Origin: Neelides folsomi
Taxonomy: Eukaryota > Arthropoda > Collembola > Neelipleona > Neelidae
Length of the DNA: 64,000 bases
Direction: 5' to 3'
NCBI GenBank assembly: GCA_034687125.1
Contig: JAQGBZ010000086.1
Location: 143,604 to 207,603 of the forward strand
This document shows, piece by piece, positions 56,105 through 64,000 of this stretch. Each line of letters opens with the position of its first letter. Within the stretch, counting starts at the first letter, position 1. The translations under genes and the position numbers were made by a program. Under the pieces are notes generated by a model. The model was not told where the DNA came from and did not search any database. It saw only the letters and a program-made list of their open reading frames with translations.

Positions 56105-56180
56105 AAGGAGATTTGTAAGGAGATTTGTAAGACGAATATTAGAAGAAGAATTGTAAGATGAATATTAGAAGAAGAATTGT
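56105..56180. repeat. Two nested purine-rich tandem duplications
   Basis: AAGGAGATTTGT at 56105 and 56117, then a 26-bp unit starting AAGA(C/T)GAATATTAGAAG at 56129 and 56155 with one mismatch. Confidence 0.9.
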
Positions 56181-56640
56181 GAAGGAATGAATGGGGGAAA
56201 ATAAATGGCCCTTATTTTAATAAATAATTCCACCGCAGGTTATTTACCTTACGCATCATGAAGAGGATTTTAATGTACTGGAGAATGTATCAACTGTATA
56301 TAAAAGTAAGATAATATAAATTACACACATTAGTATTAGTTTGGCTGGAACATTTCACATTCGGCGTTATTATTTGAACGGCAGTTAAAAAACTAACCGG
56401 TTTTTTTATTTACTCTTTTTTCTCTTTTATGACAAATGGAGTCTTGGGAAATAAGTGGGGGATTTGGGAACTCGTAAATTATTTGGGGCCGATTCCACAA
56501 CTCGCCATTGTCTTAATGTTCACCAAGGAAGAAACATTAAATATGTTGAAACAAAGAAATTCCCTTTCTGAACCCACACTTTCGTATTATTTAAGAAATC
56601 TCATTCAGGCGCTCAACATCATAAAATACAAATATAATAA
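56181..56640. other. Non-genic segment
   Basis: G/A-rich to 56205, weak TA patch at 56285-56335, mixed to 56640. The 73-codon frame at 56429 has no recognisable motif. Confidence 0.4.
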
Positions 56641-56879
56641 ACATACATAAAATACCAATTAAGGAATTGTTCCAAATACAATAAATCTGTAAATTTGGCT
56701 CAAATGATAATAAAATTTATAAATTCACATTTAATTTAATGACATTTATTTATTTAATTATTAAATTACTTAGTAATTCGTTTAATTTGTATAGTAGCGT
56801 AATCATGAAGTTTCTCATTTTTAAAATCGTGGAAATCCCCTTTATTATAAAAAGGAGGCATTACAATCATAAATTTTTT
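56641..56879. repeat. A/T-rich non-alternating block
   Basis: ATTTAATTTAATGACATTTATTTATTTAATTATTAAATTAC. Left border of the insertion cluster. Confidence 0.5.
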
Positions 56880-57076
56880 TCTCACTTTTGAGAAAAATTT
56901 TTAAATATCGATCAACTTTATTTATTTTTTTAAATCACCAAGTGGAATTTTATTCATTTCACTGAATAATTTCAGTAAAATTGAATAAAATGAACGGATT
57001 CCACTTGGTGATTTGAAAAATCAATAAAGTTGTTTATTTAATTTAATTTTATAAATTTAATTTTCTCAAAAGTGAA
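56880..57076. mobile_element. Foldback / MITE-like palindrome (about 197 bp)
   Basis: Outer arms TCACTTTTGAGAAAA (56882-56896) and TTTTCTCAAAAGTGA (57061-57075) are exact complements. Inner arms 56913-56948 and 56998-57032 pair over about 35 bp, including ATCACCAAGTGGAAT and its complement, with one length difference. The centre pairs again (TTTTATTCA..CACTGAA with TTCAGT..TGAATAAAA). Nearly the whole element can fold into one long hairpin. No open frame and no clear target duplication, so the class is uncertain: a MITE or a recent inverted duplication. Confidence 0.75.
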
Positions 57077-57487
57077 TTATTTAATTGAATCTTCGACTTC
57101 TTTGTCGAATCTCTTTTTGGATTAAGCCCTATTGTTTTGGGTTTGCAACGGATTCATACAAACGGATGATTCATAATCACTTTTATGACACGGATTTACT
57201 ATATCATTTGGTTTCCATTTTATCGGGTATTTGAACAGAAAGTACTTTCCTTGAACGGATTTACTATTTATCATTATGTTTTGACTAGCGGATCCGTGAC
57301 TAAACCTCCGACCTACGGATAGTACTGATAGCACTATTAGTGAGATGCCAGCCTTTAAAGGATATTAATGAATTCTGAGACCTTCAGATGAAACTCAAAA
57401 AAAGCTGCGATAATTGTCAATTCAGGGTATCTTATCTGTATAAAAATGACCGATCCGGATATTTGACGGATTATTGGGCAAATTTGG
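57077..57487. other. Non-genic spacer with ACGGATTTACTAT repeats
   Basis: ACGGATTTACTAT occurs at about 57190 and 57256; CGGAT words recur (AACGGATTC, AACGGATGA, GCGGATCC, ACGGATAG). Also a small TTCGAC..GTCGAA stem (57093-57110). The 67-codon frame beginning at 57388 (Cys-x2-Cys near its start) is not supported as a gene. Confidence 0.5.
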
Positions 57488-57614
57488 ACCGAGCGGGGAA
57501 ATTAGAAGGAAACAGAAGTGCGACGGAAGGGGAGTATAAGGGGGGACAGAAGTTTGACGGAGGGGGAATTAAAGGGGTGGCAGAAGTATGACCGAAGGTG
57601 AATTAGAAGGCGAC
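57488..57614. repeat. Degenerate 35-bp purine-rich tandem array
   Basis: Units start at 57512 (ACAGAAGTGCGACGGAAGGG), 57546 (ACAGAAGTTTGACGGAGGGG) and 57581 (CAGAAGTATGACCGAAGG), with a partial earlier copy from 57488. The array ends two bases before the next inverted-repeat element. Confidence 0.85.
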
Positions 57615-57616
57615 TA

Positions 57617-57838
57617 AATAATTTGTCAATTTCAGCAGTTAATTTAAAAGACTAGTAGATCCGTCGTCCCGACGGTACAAAGATTGTAACAATAAGGATA
57701 TCTTGCACCCACGGTTTCCTAGAGATACCAGTATTTGATGGGATACCGTGTTTCGATTGACCCATGGTTCCGTGGGATACCGTCGGGACGACGGATCCGC
57801 TAGTCTTTTAAATTAACTGCTGAAATTGACAAATTATT
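57617..57838. mobile_element. MITE-like element with 61-bp inverted arms (222 bp)
   Basis: Left arm 57617-57677 and right arm 57778-57838 are reverse complements with two mismatches (left CTAGTAGATCC against CTAGCGGATCC). The arms start AATAATTTGTCAATTTC, contain CAGCAGTTAATTTAAAAGAC and end CCGTCGTCCCGACGGTA, itself a small 6-bp stem. The 100-bp interior has GGGATACCGTG-type words and a second imperfect inverted pair (CCCACGG/CCGTGGG). No open frame and no certain target duplication. The high arm identity suggests a young insertion or arm homogenisation. Confidence 0.8.
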
Positions 57839-57861
57839 ATTTTATTAATGGTTTATTTAAG

Positions 57862-57912
57862 CGGGTTATTTAAACCGGGTTATTTAAAGCTTGCTAATTA
57901 AACCGGGTTGTT
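57862..57912. repeat. CGGGTTATTTAAAC tandem array
   Basis: GCGGGTTATTTAAAC, CGGGTTATTTAAAGC, then GCTAATTAAACCGGGTTGTT: three to four copies of about 15 bp. Confidence 0.8.
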
Positions 57913-58249
57913 ATAAAATGAAAAAGGAATTTAAATTGTTCAATATTTAATGAATCAGGGCAAGTGTGATTGATGTCGAGCAAGGAAAGTGCATTTGCCA
58001 TTTGGAAGTTTCCATTTGAGTGGATGAGGTGACCCTATGGCGAATTAAAACACGAAACCTCATCACCATCACCGACCCTCAGCACCAAACCATGTTTTAT
58101 CTCCTTCACTAATCCCAACAAAATTGAAATTTATTTTTCACGCCACATTCACTTAAATACACGCCAAGTTCCATCCATTCAATGCAAACACACTTCAACT
58201 CACACCGCAAAACCCATCACTGAAAAACAAATAAAATCATATCCCTACT
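57913..58249. other. Non-genic segment
   Basis: G-rich 57955-58040, then strongly C/A-rich (58050-58225). No gene. Confidence 0.5.
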
Positions 58250-58380
58250 GGTATACAAAATACCAATATATTGGTATATTGGCTTATATTGAAATTACAA
58301 AATATATTGACTTATATTGAAATATATTGATATATGTGTACAATATATTGAAGTATATTGAAATATATAGTTAGATGATT
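58250..58380. repeat. Alternating core with TATATTGA(A) array
   Basis: Perfect palindrome CCAATATATTGG at 58263-58274; then ATATATTGACTTATATTGAAATATATTGATATATG: TATATTGA units repeated seven times. Confidence 0.75.
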
Positions 58381-58859
58381 GTGGGATGAGTCATAACATC
58401 AACGTGTGTCGTTTGTTGAAAAAATGTGATTTTCCTCATTTGGATCCTCCGGAGTGCCAACGAGGGGGTCGTTAATTGACATCTACAAATCCTTGGATTT
58501 TCAATAACCAAATGCTCCTCTCTTTGATCCAACATTGGGAAATTGAATTCCCCTTCCGACCTGCTAAAGATCTCCCCTTATGTATTTTGTGTGTATTGGT
58601 TTGGTTGCTTTACAATGCCTGGTTCTGGTTCTGGTGGAGTTCACCATGGAGCAAATGAAGATTTTGGTTGGGGCAGTTGTATTTGCGTACCCGCGTTGAA
58701 GTGTATGAGGGTGAGGAATAAGTGGATTATCCGCCAAATTGGAATTTCCCCATTATTCTCCTCATTCATTCAAATGATTCAAACATTTCTCAATATAAAT
58801 TTATAAATGGTTCAATTGTTTGCCAAAAAGCTTTAAAATTACGTATCTGATGAAATTGA
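58381..58859. other. Non-genic half-cycle
   Basis: G/T-rich to 58420, mixed to 58620, G-rich 58620-58730 (GGTTCTGGTTCTGGTGG), C/T-rich 58745-58780. Two overlapping plus frames (60 and 87 codons), no motif. Confidence 0.45.
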
Positions 58860-58970
58860 TGAAATGAGCTATATGGAGCTGTATATAAAATATATGAAAT
58901 TTAAGGAGCTGTATGTAAAATATGTAGAATTGTATAATATATATGGAGTTGTATGATAATTAAATATAGG
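58860..58970. repeat. GAGCTGTATnTAAAATAT array
   Basis: GGAGCTGTATATAAAATATATG, GGAGCTGTATGTAAAATATGTAG, GGAGTTGTATGATAATTAAATAT: three copies of about 35-45 bp. Confidence 0.8.
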
Positions 58971-59279
58971 CCATTTGATGAAGATTATTTTGGGTTTTGT
59001 TTTAATATCAGTCATTTGATCTTTGGTGTAAGTGTTGGTGAGAGGTTTGTAAATGAATGTTGATTCAACACTCGAGATGAAAATGATTATCCCATTCACT
59101 CTGCGACATTCAATTGCCTCATTCGCCCTCTTGCCCACCCCATTAATAATCAACGACGAAAAAACCGCAAGTTAAAACAATGGACAATAGAAAACAATTA
59201 TGACAAACTTCTGTTGAATAAATATTGATGCACTTGGTTTAATACGCTCTTGGCCTCTCGGATCGCCGTCTTGATAAAA
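58971..59279. other. Non-genic segment
   Basis: G/T-rich to 59060, C/T-rich at 59090-59150, mixed. No gene. Confidence 0.45.
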
Positions 59280-59630
59280 ATTAAATATCATATGTAAATT
59301 TACATATTCATAATATTTTCATATCTACATAAACATACGTATCTGTTCATAAATATTAAGATTCATATTTGTAGCTTTTTGTTTACAATTTCTAAGAACT
59401 CGAGTCATCTCCGCCGAGATTCCAAAGTTCATATTTACAATTTCATTTTAATCAGACGTTAATTTTATCTTTAAGAACTTTATTTGTATTCTAAGAACCG
59501 AATGTATTGTCTTTTAATAATATTTGTATGTCTGTATATTTTGTATATATTTGTTTATATTGGTATTTATGTATGTATGTATATATTATGTATATTTATG
59601 TATGTCTCGTGTTTTGTATGGCATTTTAAT
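59280..59630. repeat. Composite alternating core
   Basis: ATCATATGTAAATTTACATATTC at 59287-59309 is near-palindromic. The right part is TG-rich: GTATATTTTGTATATATTTG, TATGTATGTATGTATATATTATG. Confidence 0.65.
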
Positions 59631-59939
59631 ATGGTCTTTGTGTTGATTCATCCGAGTCCATAAGTTGAAGATGATTAGAATTTTTCTCCGGAATTTCGAT
59701 ACGCTTCCGTCCAGGCTTTTACAATCTTCAGATGGCCGATAAAGTTTTTTTGCGGCTGCCGACAAAAGCCAAACCGGCGGTGTCATTCTGAGAATCTTTC
59801 CATATCTTTTCTCCTCCCTTCATATCTCTTTATTTATAACCAGAGATGATTGGGAGTTTTAGTTGGACACCGAGGAAGTTGATCTTAATGAGATTTTAAC
59901 GAGCGGATGAACGACAATTTAATTTCTTAAACAATCTAA
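59631..59939. other. Non-genic segment
   Basis: G/T-rich to 59690, mixed GC-richer, C/T-rich 59795-59830, G-rich 59845-59875. The 66-codon minus frame has no motif. Confidence 0.45.
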
Positions 59940-60075
59940 TAACACTTTTACAGACATCAATATACAGATACATAAACATACACCATTTAGTAAATATACT
60001 GTACAACACAACAAACTTTACGATATGTCTTATGTATTGCATCTGTATATTTGAAGTTCATATGAATGAATGAAT
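59940..60075. repeat. Alternating core
   Basis: ACAGACATCAATATACAGATACATAAACATACACC on the left; GATATGTCTTATGTATTGC on the right; then GAATGAATGAATAAG (60064-60078). Confidence 0.65.
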
Positions 60076-60539
60076 AAGTCAAGGTGGAATGAAAAGAATA
60101 AAAAGAAATTTTTCTTTCATGTGAAGTTTAAAAAGTTAAGATCATTTTGATCTCGAGTCATTTGATTCGAATTAAGGGAGATCATTGGCGTGATGAATAA
60201 ATTAATATTCATCTTTGGGTCTTTTGGATTTTGTCACCAAGGTGGGCTTTAATTGATGAGAGAGGAAACGAGGGGAAATTGAGCCACCCTTTTCATTTTC
60301 TCACACCCTTCACGCTTCCTCTCTTTTAAAACCGTTTTTTTCTGAGCTTTTCCATACACTTCGACAGCCTCAACACATCAACTTAGGAGAGTTATGAAAG
60401 TTATGAGCCAGAGGATTTGACGACCATAGTCAAAATTCCATTGAGAAATATTTGGGGATTTTTTAATGTTGAGCTTTCTTTTCAGTAGGATTTGATTGAT
60501 CACCAAATGAGTCTTTCGAATTCAAAGTTCTGTAATAGA
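60076..60539. other. Non-genic half-cycle
   Basis: G/A-rich to 60290, C/T-rich 60290-60335, mixed. No gene. Confidence 0.45.
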
Positions 60540-60780
60540 AATCGAACTTACTAGAAATAATAAAACAAAAATTTTAAAATAAACATTTAATTAAGATTAA
60601 ATTAAAAATTAAGATTTTAAATAAAGCTAATTAATTTACTAAAAAATTTGAGTTTTTAACAGTCAATTGTAAATTTTAATTATTTTTTTTATTATAAATT
60701 AAATCAAAGGTTAATTTATAGTTGAATCTATTGGCCCGTTGATTATTTGGAAATTATATAAAAAATTGTTTTTTGACCAA
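60540..60780. repeat. A/T-rich non-alternating block
   Basis: TTTAATTAAGATTAAATTAAAAATTAAGATTTTAAATAAAG and TTTTAATTATTTTTTTTATTATAAATTAAATC. Confidence 0.6.
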
Positions 60781-61064
60781 ATTTGACATTTGTGATGGTT
60801 TTGAGTTTTGAGTCTTCAGAGCCTTTGGATGTTTGAAAGCGAGCCGAGTTTTCATTTCACAGTTGAGTAGGTGAATTTCCCTCCACATCTCCATTGTTTC
60901 ATTCACGCTACATTTCCTTTTGGAGAACTCGAGAAGATGACAAAAGACGAAGAAGCAAATGAAGGATTCACTTCAATTGTCAACCCCCATTCTTCTCCTT
61001 ATTCTATTCCCCCTTTCACAATCCCTAAAGTGATCAAAATGGCCCTGTCGTCTCCTCCCCAGCT
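60781..61064. other. Non-genic half-cycle
   Basis: G/T-rich to 60870 (GTTTTGAGTTTTGAGTC duplication), C/T-rich, a G/A patch (60920-60970), then C/T-rich to 61060. No gene. Confidence 0.45.
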
Positions 61065-61150
61065 CTTGTAATTTACAAGCCTTGTAAATACAAATAGTAA
61101 ATACAAATTGTTAAACTAAATTGTAAATACAAAGTGTAAAACCAAATACA
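61065..61150. repeat. TTGTAAATACAAA array starting with a palindrome
   Basis: CTTGTAATTTACAAG (61065-61079, 7-bp arms) leads into CTTGTAAATACAAATAGTAAATACAAATTG and TTGTAAATACAAAGTG: four copies of (TTG)TAAATACAAA. Confidence 0.8.
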
Positions 61151-61779
61151 CCTAAAAACACCTTTGTCACAAAGAAGGTAAAAAAGAGTTTAAAAAAGAC
61201 CGGAAATAAGAAGAAGCGATTAATTGAAATCGCCTCACCTTCACCTTCATGTTACCTCAATTCCTTCCCTGTTTCAATTCCCAATTTTTCAACTCAACTT
61301 CTCCTTTGGTTCATTTCCCTCTTGGTCTTAATTCTATGAATTCTAGCTTATACAAAGTCAAATGCAAGACTTACACTTTCCATTAGTTTGTACAACGGCG
61401 TTAGTTTGTATATAAAAACGGCTCCACCTTGGTTTTGTACACAAAACGGCCAACTGCATTTCTTCGTTTCTTCTTCAGCCTTCGCCTTCATAAGTTCAAT
61501 TGTGGAGTAAAAGACGAGTTTTTGTGGCGGAGGGTCGGAGTTGTTTTTATATGAACCTTTTAGAAATTAAGTAGGAAATGTTGAATTCCCTATAATTACA
61601 TTTTAATTCCTCCAGAGATGAAAAGGGAGAGTAAATGGATAATGAGGGACTGAATGGTTTTTTAACTTTAACAATCCAAACACTTCAATGTCTTTAACCC
61701 AATAAGGAGATCAGACGGACAAAAAGGGTTATTAACACTCCAGACAACAATTAGAAAACATATTTTGGAAAGTGGGCCA
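61151..61779. other. Non-genic segment
   Basis: A/G-rich to 61220, C/T-rich 61230-61330, GTTAGTTTGTA(C/T) repeated and ACAAAACGGC/ATAAAAACGGC words (61384-61450), G-rich 61500-61545 and 61615-61655. No alternating core and no gene. Confidence 0.45.
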
Positions 61780-62160
61780 AAGAAATCTTTAAATTCCGAT
61801 GTCATTTTCATCCCTCATTAAATGTACTTATTAAAATCTTCAAATGCTTCATTTGATTTTATAAATTATATTATCGTTTTAAATTACACTTTTAGAAACA
61901 AATATGGCAATAACTAAAAATTAATTCGCTATTAAATAATTAATTTGAAAATATATTAATTATCCGAATAGTTAATAAAATATAAATTAAATAATATTGT
62001 AAAAAAAATTTCAGTACATTTTTTATTCATTATTTTATTAAAAAATGACGTACTTTCTGAACCTTTAAAAGGAAATCCAAATTCCAGTAAATCACAATTT
62101 TAAAAAAAAGATGAAAGGATTTAAAATTGGAATTTCACTTAAAAAATACACGATTTTGAA
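61780..62160. repeat. A/T-rich non-alternating block
   Basis: AATTAATTCGCTATTAAATAATTAATTTG; TTAATAAAATATAAATTAAATAATATTG; A8 and T5 runs. No gene. Confidence 0.6.
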
Positions 62161-62629
62161 TTGGGGCTTAAATCAGAAAATTCTCAATTCACGACTTTTA
62201 CTTGTGGCGGTTTACAGGTTTAAATTGGGGAGATGTTTACGATTAATGTTATTTATTTGAATTTCTTTCAAATGAGGTTGAGAAAGCGAAGAGACTCCAA
62301 AAAGGAAAGTTTTCTCCTTTTAACTTCAATTAGATTGGGAATTTGATGAAATGTAAAAATATGAAAAATATGGGAAATGGAGAGCTTCTTTGTCAAATTT
62401 ATTTGATTGTAGGAGGGAAATGGGATTTTGAACCATGTTTGTGACATCTGTCACATGTGTCGTCTCCCAATTTTTGAAATCCTCTCCAGCTTAACAATTT
62501 CCTCCCAATTTTTCCGAGATGGTTAGGAAAATGTGGGACTTCCTTTTCCACTTATTACCTCCATCTTTTCCACACACTCATCTTCATCTTAAACATCACA
62601 TGGGCCAAAGGTGCTTAACCTTAAACACG
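62161..62629. other. Non-genic half-cycle
   Basis: T/G-rich, G/A-rich 62270-62310, AAAATATGAAAAATATGGG tandem (62356-62375), GTGACATCTGTCAC stem near 62440, C/T-rich 62465-62600. No gene. Confidence 0.5.
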
Positions 62630-62960
62630 CGACATTAAATAACTTAAAATAAACCCAAATATTAAAAAACTTAAAATAAATTCCAAGCATTTATTAATAC
62701 ATTTAGTATTTTAATATTTAACAAAAGCAGATAGTTAATTACGAAAGACCATTCTAAAATAAATAACTAGATATTTTAATTAAATGAAATTAATAAAATT
62801 TTCCAATTGTCTTTTTAAATCTAAGAATTTTCTTAAATTTAATAAACTTAAAAAGAGAAAACGATAAAAGAGAAATGTTAATGGTAAAATAAAAGGGACA
62901 ATGCGTAGTAAAAAAAGTGTAAGATAAAAAGAAGGAGAATTTCCCAATAATAAAAAGCAA
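62630..62960. repeat. A/T-rich block becoming A/G-rich
   Basis: AACTTAAAATAAA(C/T)CCAA duplicated (62641 and 62670); TTTAGTATTTTAATATTTAAC; then G/A-rich (62850-62945). The 89-codon minus frame is Phe/Ser-rich by composition. Confidence 0.55.
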
Positions 62961-63275
62961 AGACAAAGGAAGATTCCATGTTGAGATTTTAAGATATCTC
63001 ACACACGTGCGGATGAACCCAAAATGCCCAATGTACCAAATGTATAAAATGTAATACACTTGTATGACACGATTACTTTTTTACGCTTACGCCCGCGCTT
63101 TTACTTACGACATATCTCAGACATTTCAAAAGTCCAGATTTATAGAAAATGATTCTCGGATATGAAAACTCATATTAAAAGTAATATCATAAGAGTTATA
63201 TTCTTATAAATACATATTACCTTACATATTGTAAAATTTATATCTAAAAACTGCGTTGAACTGCGTAATTTCCTC
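62961..63275. repeat. Weak alternating core
   Basis: CCAATGTACCAAATGTATAAAATGTAATAC (AATGTA x3, 63029-63054) and TTATATTCTTATAAATACATATTACCTTACATATTG (63197-63231). GC-rich ACGCTTACGCCCGCGC lies between. Confidence 0.5.
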
Positions 63276-63364
63276 GTAATACCCGTCAAATACACTCCAA
63301 ATACCCGGGTAATAGTAATCGGTAACGTTTATAGGTAATATTTATTGGTAATACCCGTAATACT
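63276..63364. repeat. AATACCCGnnTAAT / GGTAATA array
   Basis: AATACCCGTCAAATAC, AAATACCCGGGTAATAG, then GGTAACG, GGTAATATTT, GGTAATACCCGTAATAC. It switches from C-bearing to G-bearing units at CCCGGG (63304-63309), a miniature of the larger skew flip. Confidence 0.75.
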
Positions 63365-63469
63365 CAAAGGATGATATTGAATCGGTTTTGGCCCATAGAT
63401 AAACTATAACTTGCTATAAACTTGAAGAATCAAAACCATAGCGAGAAAGTTCAATTAATAAATTTTAAG

Positions 63470-63570
63470 GTTTATGTATTTATTATATTAATACTACTTT
63501 AGGTATTTCTCTTGTGGTATGGTTATATATACATATATTTATATATGGTATATATGGCGGTATTTTAAAT
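63470..63570. repeat. Alternating core
   Basis: TATTTATTATATTAATAC; GGTATGGTTATATATACATATATTTATATATGGTATATATGG. Followed by G/A-rich sequence (63570-63645). Confidence 0.65.
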
Positions 63571-63929
63571 GAGTTTGAGAGGCGGGAAGATTCGGGAATA
63601 AGAAGAAGCGGGAAGCGTCGGAATGTTCCGGTGAGAAAGAATTAATCAAAGTTCATAAATCATTTTGTATGGCAAGGGGTGGATTGAGGGAAAACGGAGG
63701 GAATCTTCAATCATCCGCGTTCCGCATCGATCCTTCCGAACTCATTGGTGGTGGAGGGTCATAAGGGACGTCTTTTTTATGGGGAAGTCATAAAGGGAAA
63801 TATATAAATTCATTTCCAGAAGATGCAATTTGACCTCTGCGAGTTCATTGTGGCGATCCTTTCATTATGTATTCCAACCTCATCCTCCCCATTCTTCCAC
63901 TGCCTCCTTTTTCTTATTGCGATAATAAC
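63571..63929. other. Non-genic half-cycle
   Basis: Strongly G-rich (63575-63700), mixed, G-rich (63748-63790), then C/T-rich (63870-63915). No gene. Confidence 0.5.
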
Positions 63930-64000
63930 ACATACAGAAGAGATATATTTATATATATGACATATTGGATGGGACTTCTTACATAACTATCATATATATA
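63930..64000. repeat. Alternating core cut by window end
   Basis: ATATATTTATATATATGACATATTGG and ATCATATATATA at the last base. Confidence 0.55.

Noticed and set aside
57388-57591. 67-codon frame starting with a Cys-x2-Cys motif beside the inverted-repeat elements
   Set aside because: Its last third translates the 35-bp tandem array, and the rest is too short and unmatched to call a transposase remnant.
1-64000. CRISPR array or phage-type module
   Set aside because: No set of identical direct repeats with regular unique spacers, and no associated genes; the tandem arrays have degenerate units in direct contact.
1-64000. Organelle genome or AT-rich bacterial genome
   Set aside because: No organelle or bacterial genes are seen over 64 kb, and such genomes would show many.

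Overview
The window is 64 kb of AT-rich DNA with no protein-coding gene, tRNA or rRNA that I can support. Every open frame is short (the longest is 178 codons). The longer translations follow the local base bias: Phe/Ser/Pro/Leu-rich on pyrimidine-rich strands, Tyr/Ile-rich across TA tracts. I see no catalytic motif, no conserved domain and no believable exon series. The near absence of coding capacity over 64 kb points to a eukaryotic nuclear gene desert or a long intergenic or intronic region. CpG is not visibly depleted, so this does not look vertebrate. I cannot name the organism; an invertebrate or protist with a low-GC genome would fit.

The most striking property is architectural. About every 0.5-1.5 kb there is a 100-400 bp core of alternating pyrimidine-purine sequence (TATA, TACATA, TATGTA). 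To the left of most cores the + strand is C/pyrimidine-rich; to the right it is G/purine-rich. Midway to the next core the purine-rich half usually flips back to pyrimidine-rich, often through GGAATT/AATTCC-type sequence. The result is a composition wave with approximate reverse-complement symmetry about each core, although the cores do not share an alignable sequence. Hand counts at five cores are given in the findings, and exceptions are listed too. A third sequence class, blocks of pure A/T of the TTTAAATTAAA kind without alternation, is frequent around 27.7, 29.8, 34.6, 37.7, 38.8, 42.4-44.6, 46.6-47.2, 48.8, 50.6, 51.9, 56.7, 60.6 and 61.8-62.9 kb.

Three discrete insertions stand out. 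(1) At 31659-32360 is a 702 bp non-autonomous DNA transposon with 10-bp terminal inverted repeats (CTGAG..CGG), an 8-bp target duplication (GTATAAAT/GTATAAAC) and inverted G-rich subterminal arms; it is hAT-like by target-site length. (2) At 56880-57076 is a nearly complete 197 bp palindrome (foldback/MITE-like). (3) At 57617-57838 is a 222 bp element with 61-bp inverted arms that differ at two positions. Elements 2 and 3 lie about 0.5 kb apart in a 1.9 kb stretch (56.4-58.2 kb) without an alternating core; a degenerate 35-bp tandem array ends two bases before element 3.

The rest is punctuated by many small, mostly unrelated tandem arrays (12-36 bp units, 2-7 copies). They suggest pervasive local slippage or duplication rather than a satellite family. 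No operon, regulatory circuit or defence system can be read from this window. The composition wave is the one feature that could be a previously undescribed organising principle, and it can be tested by simple computation.
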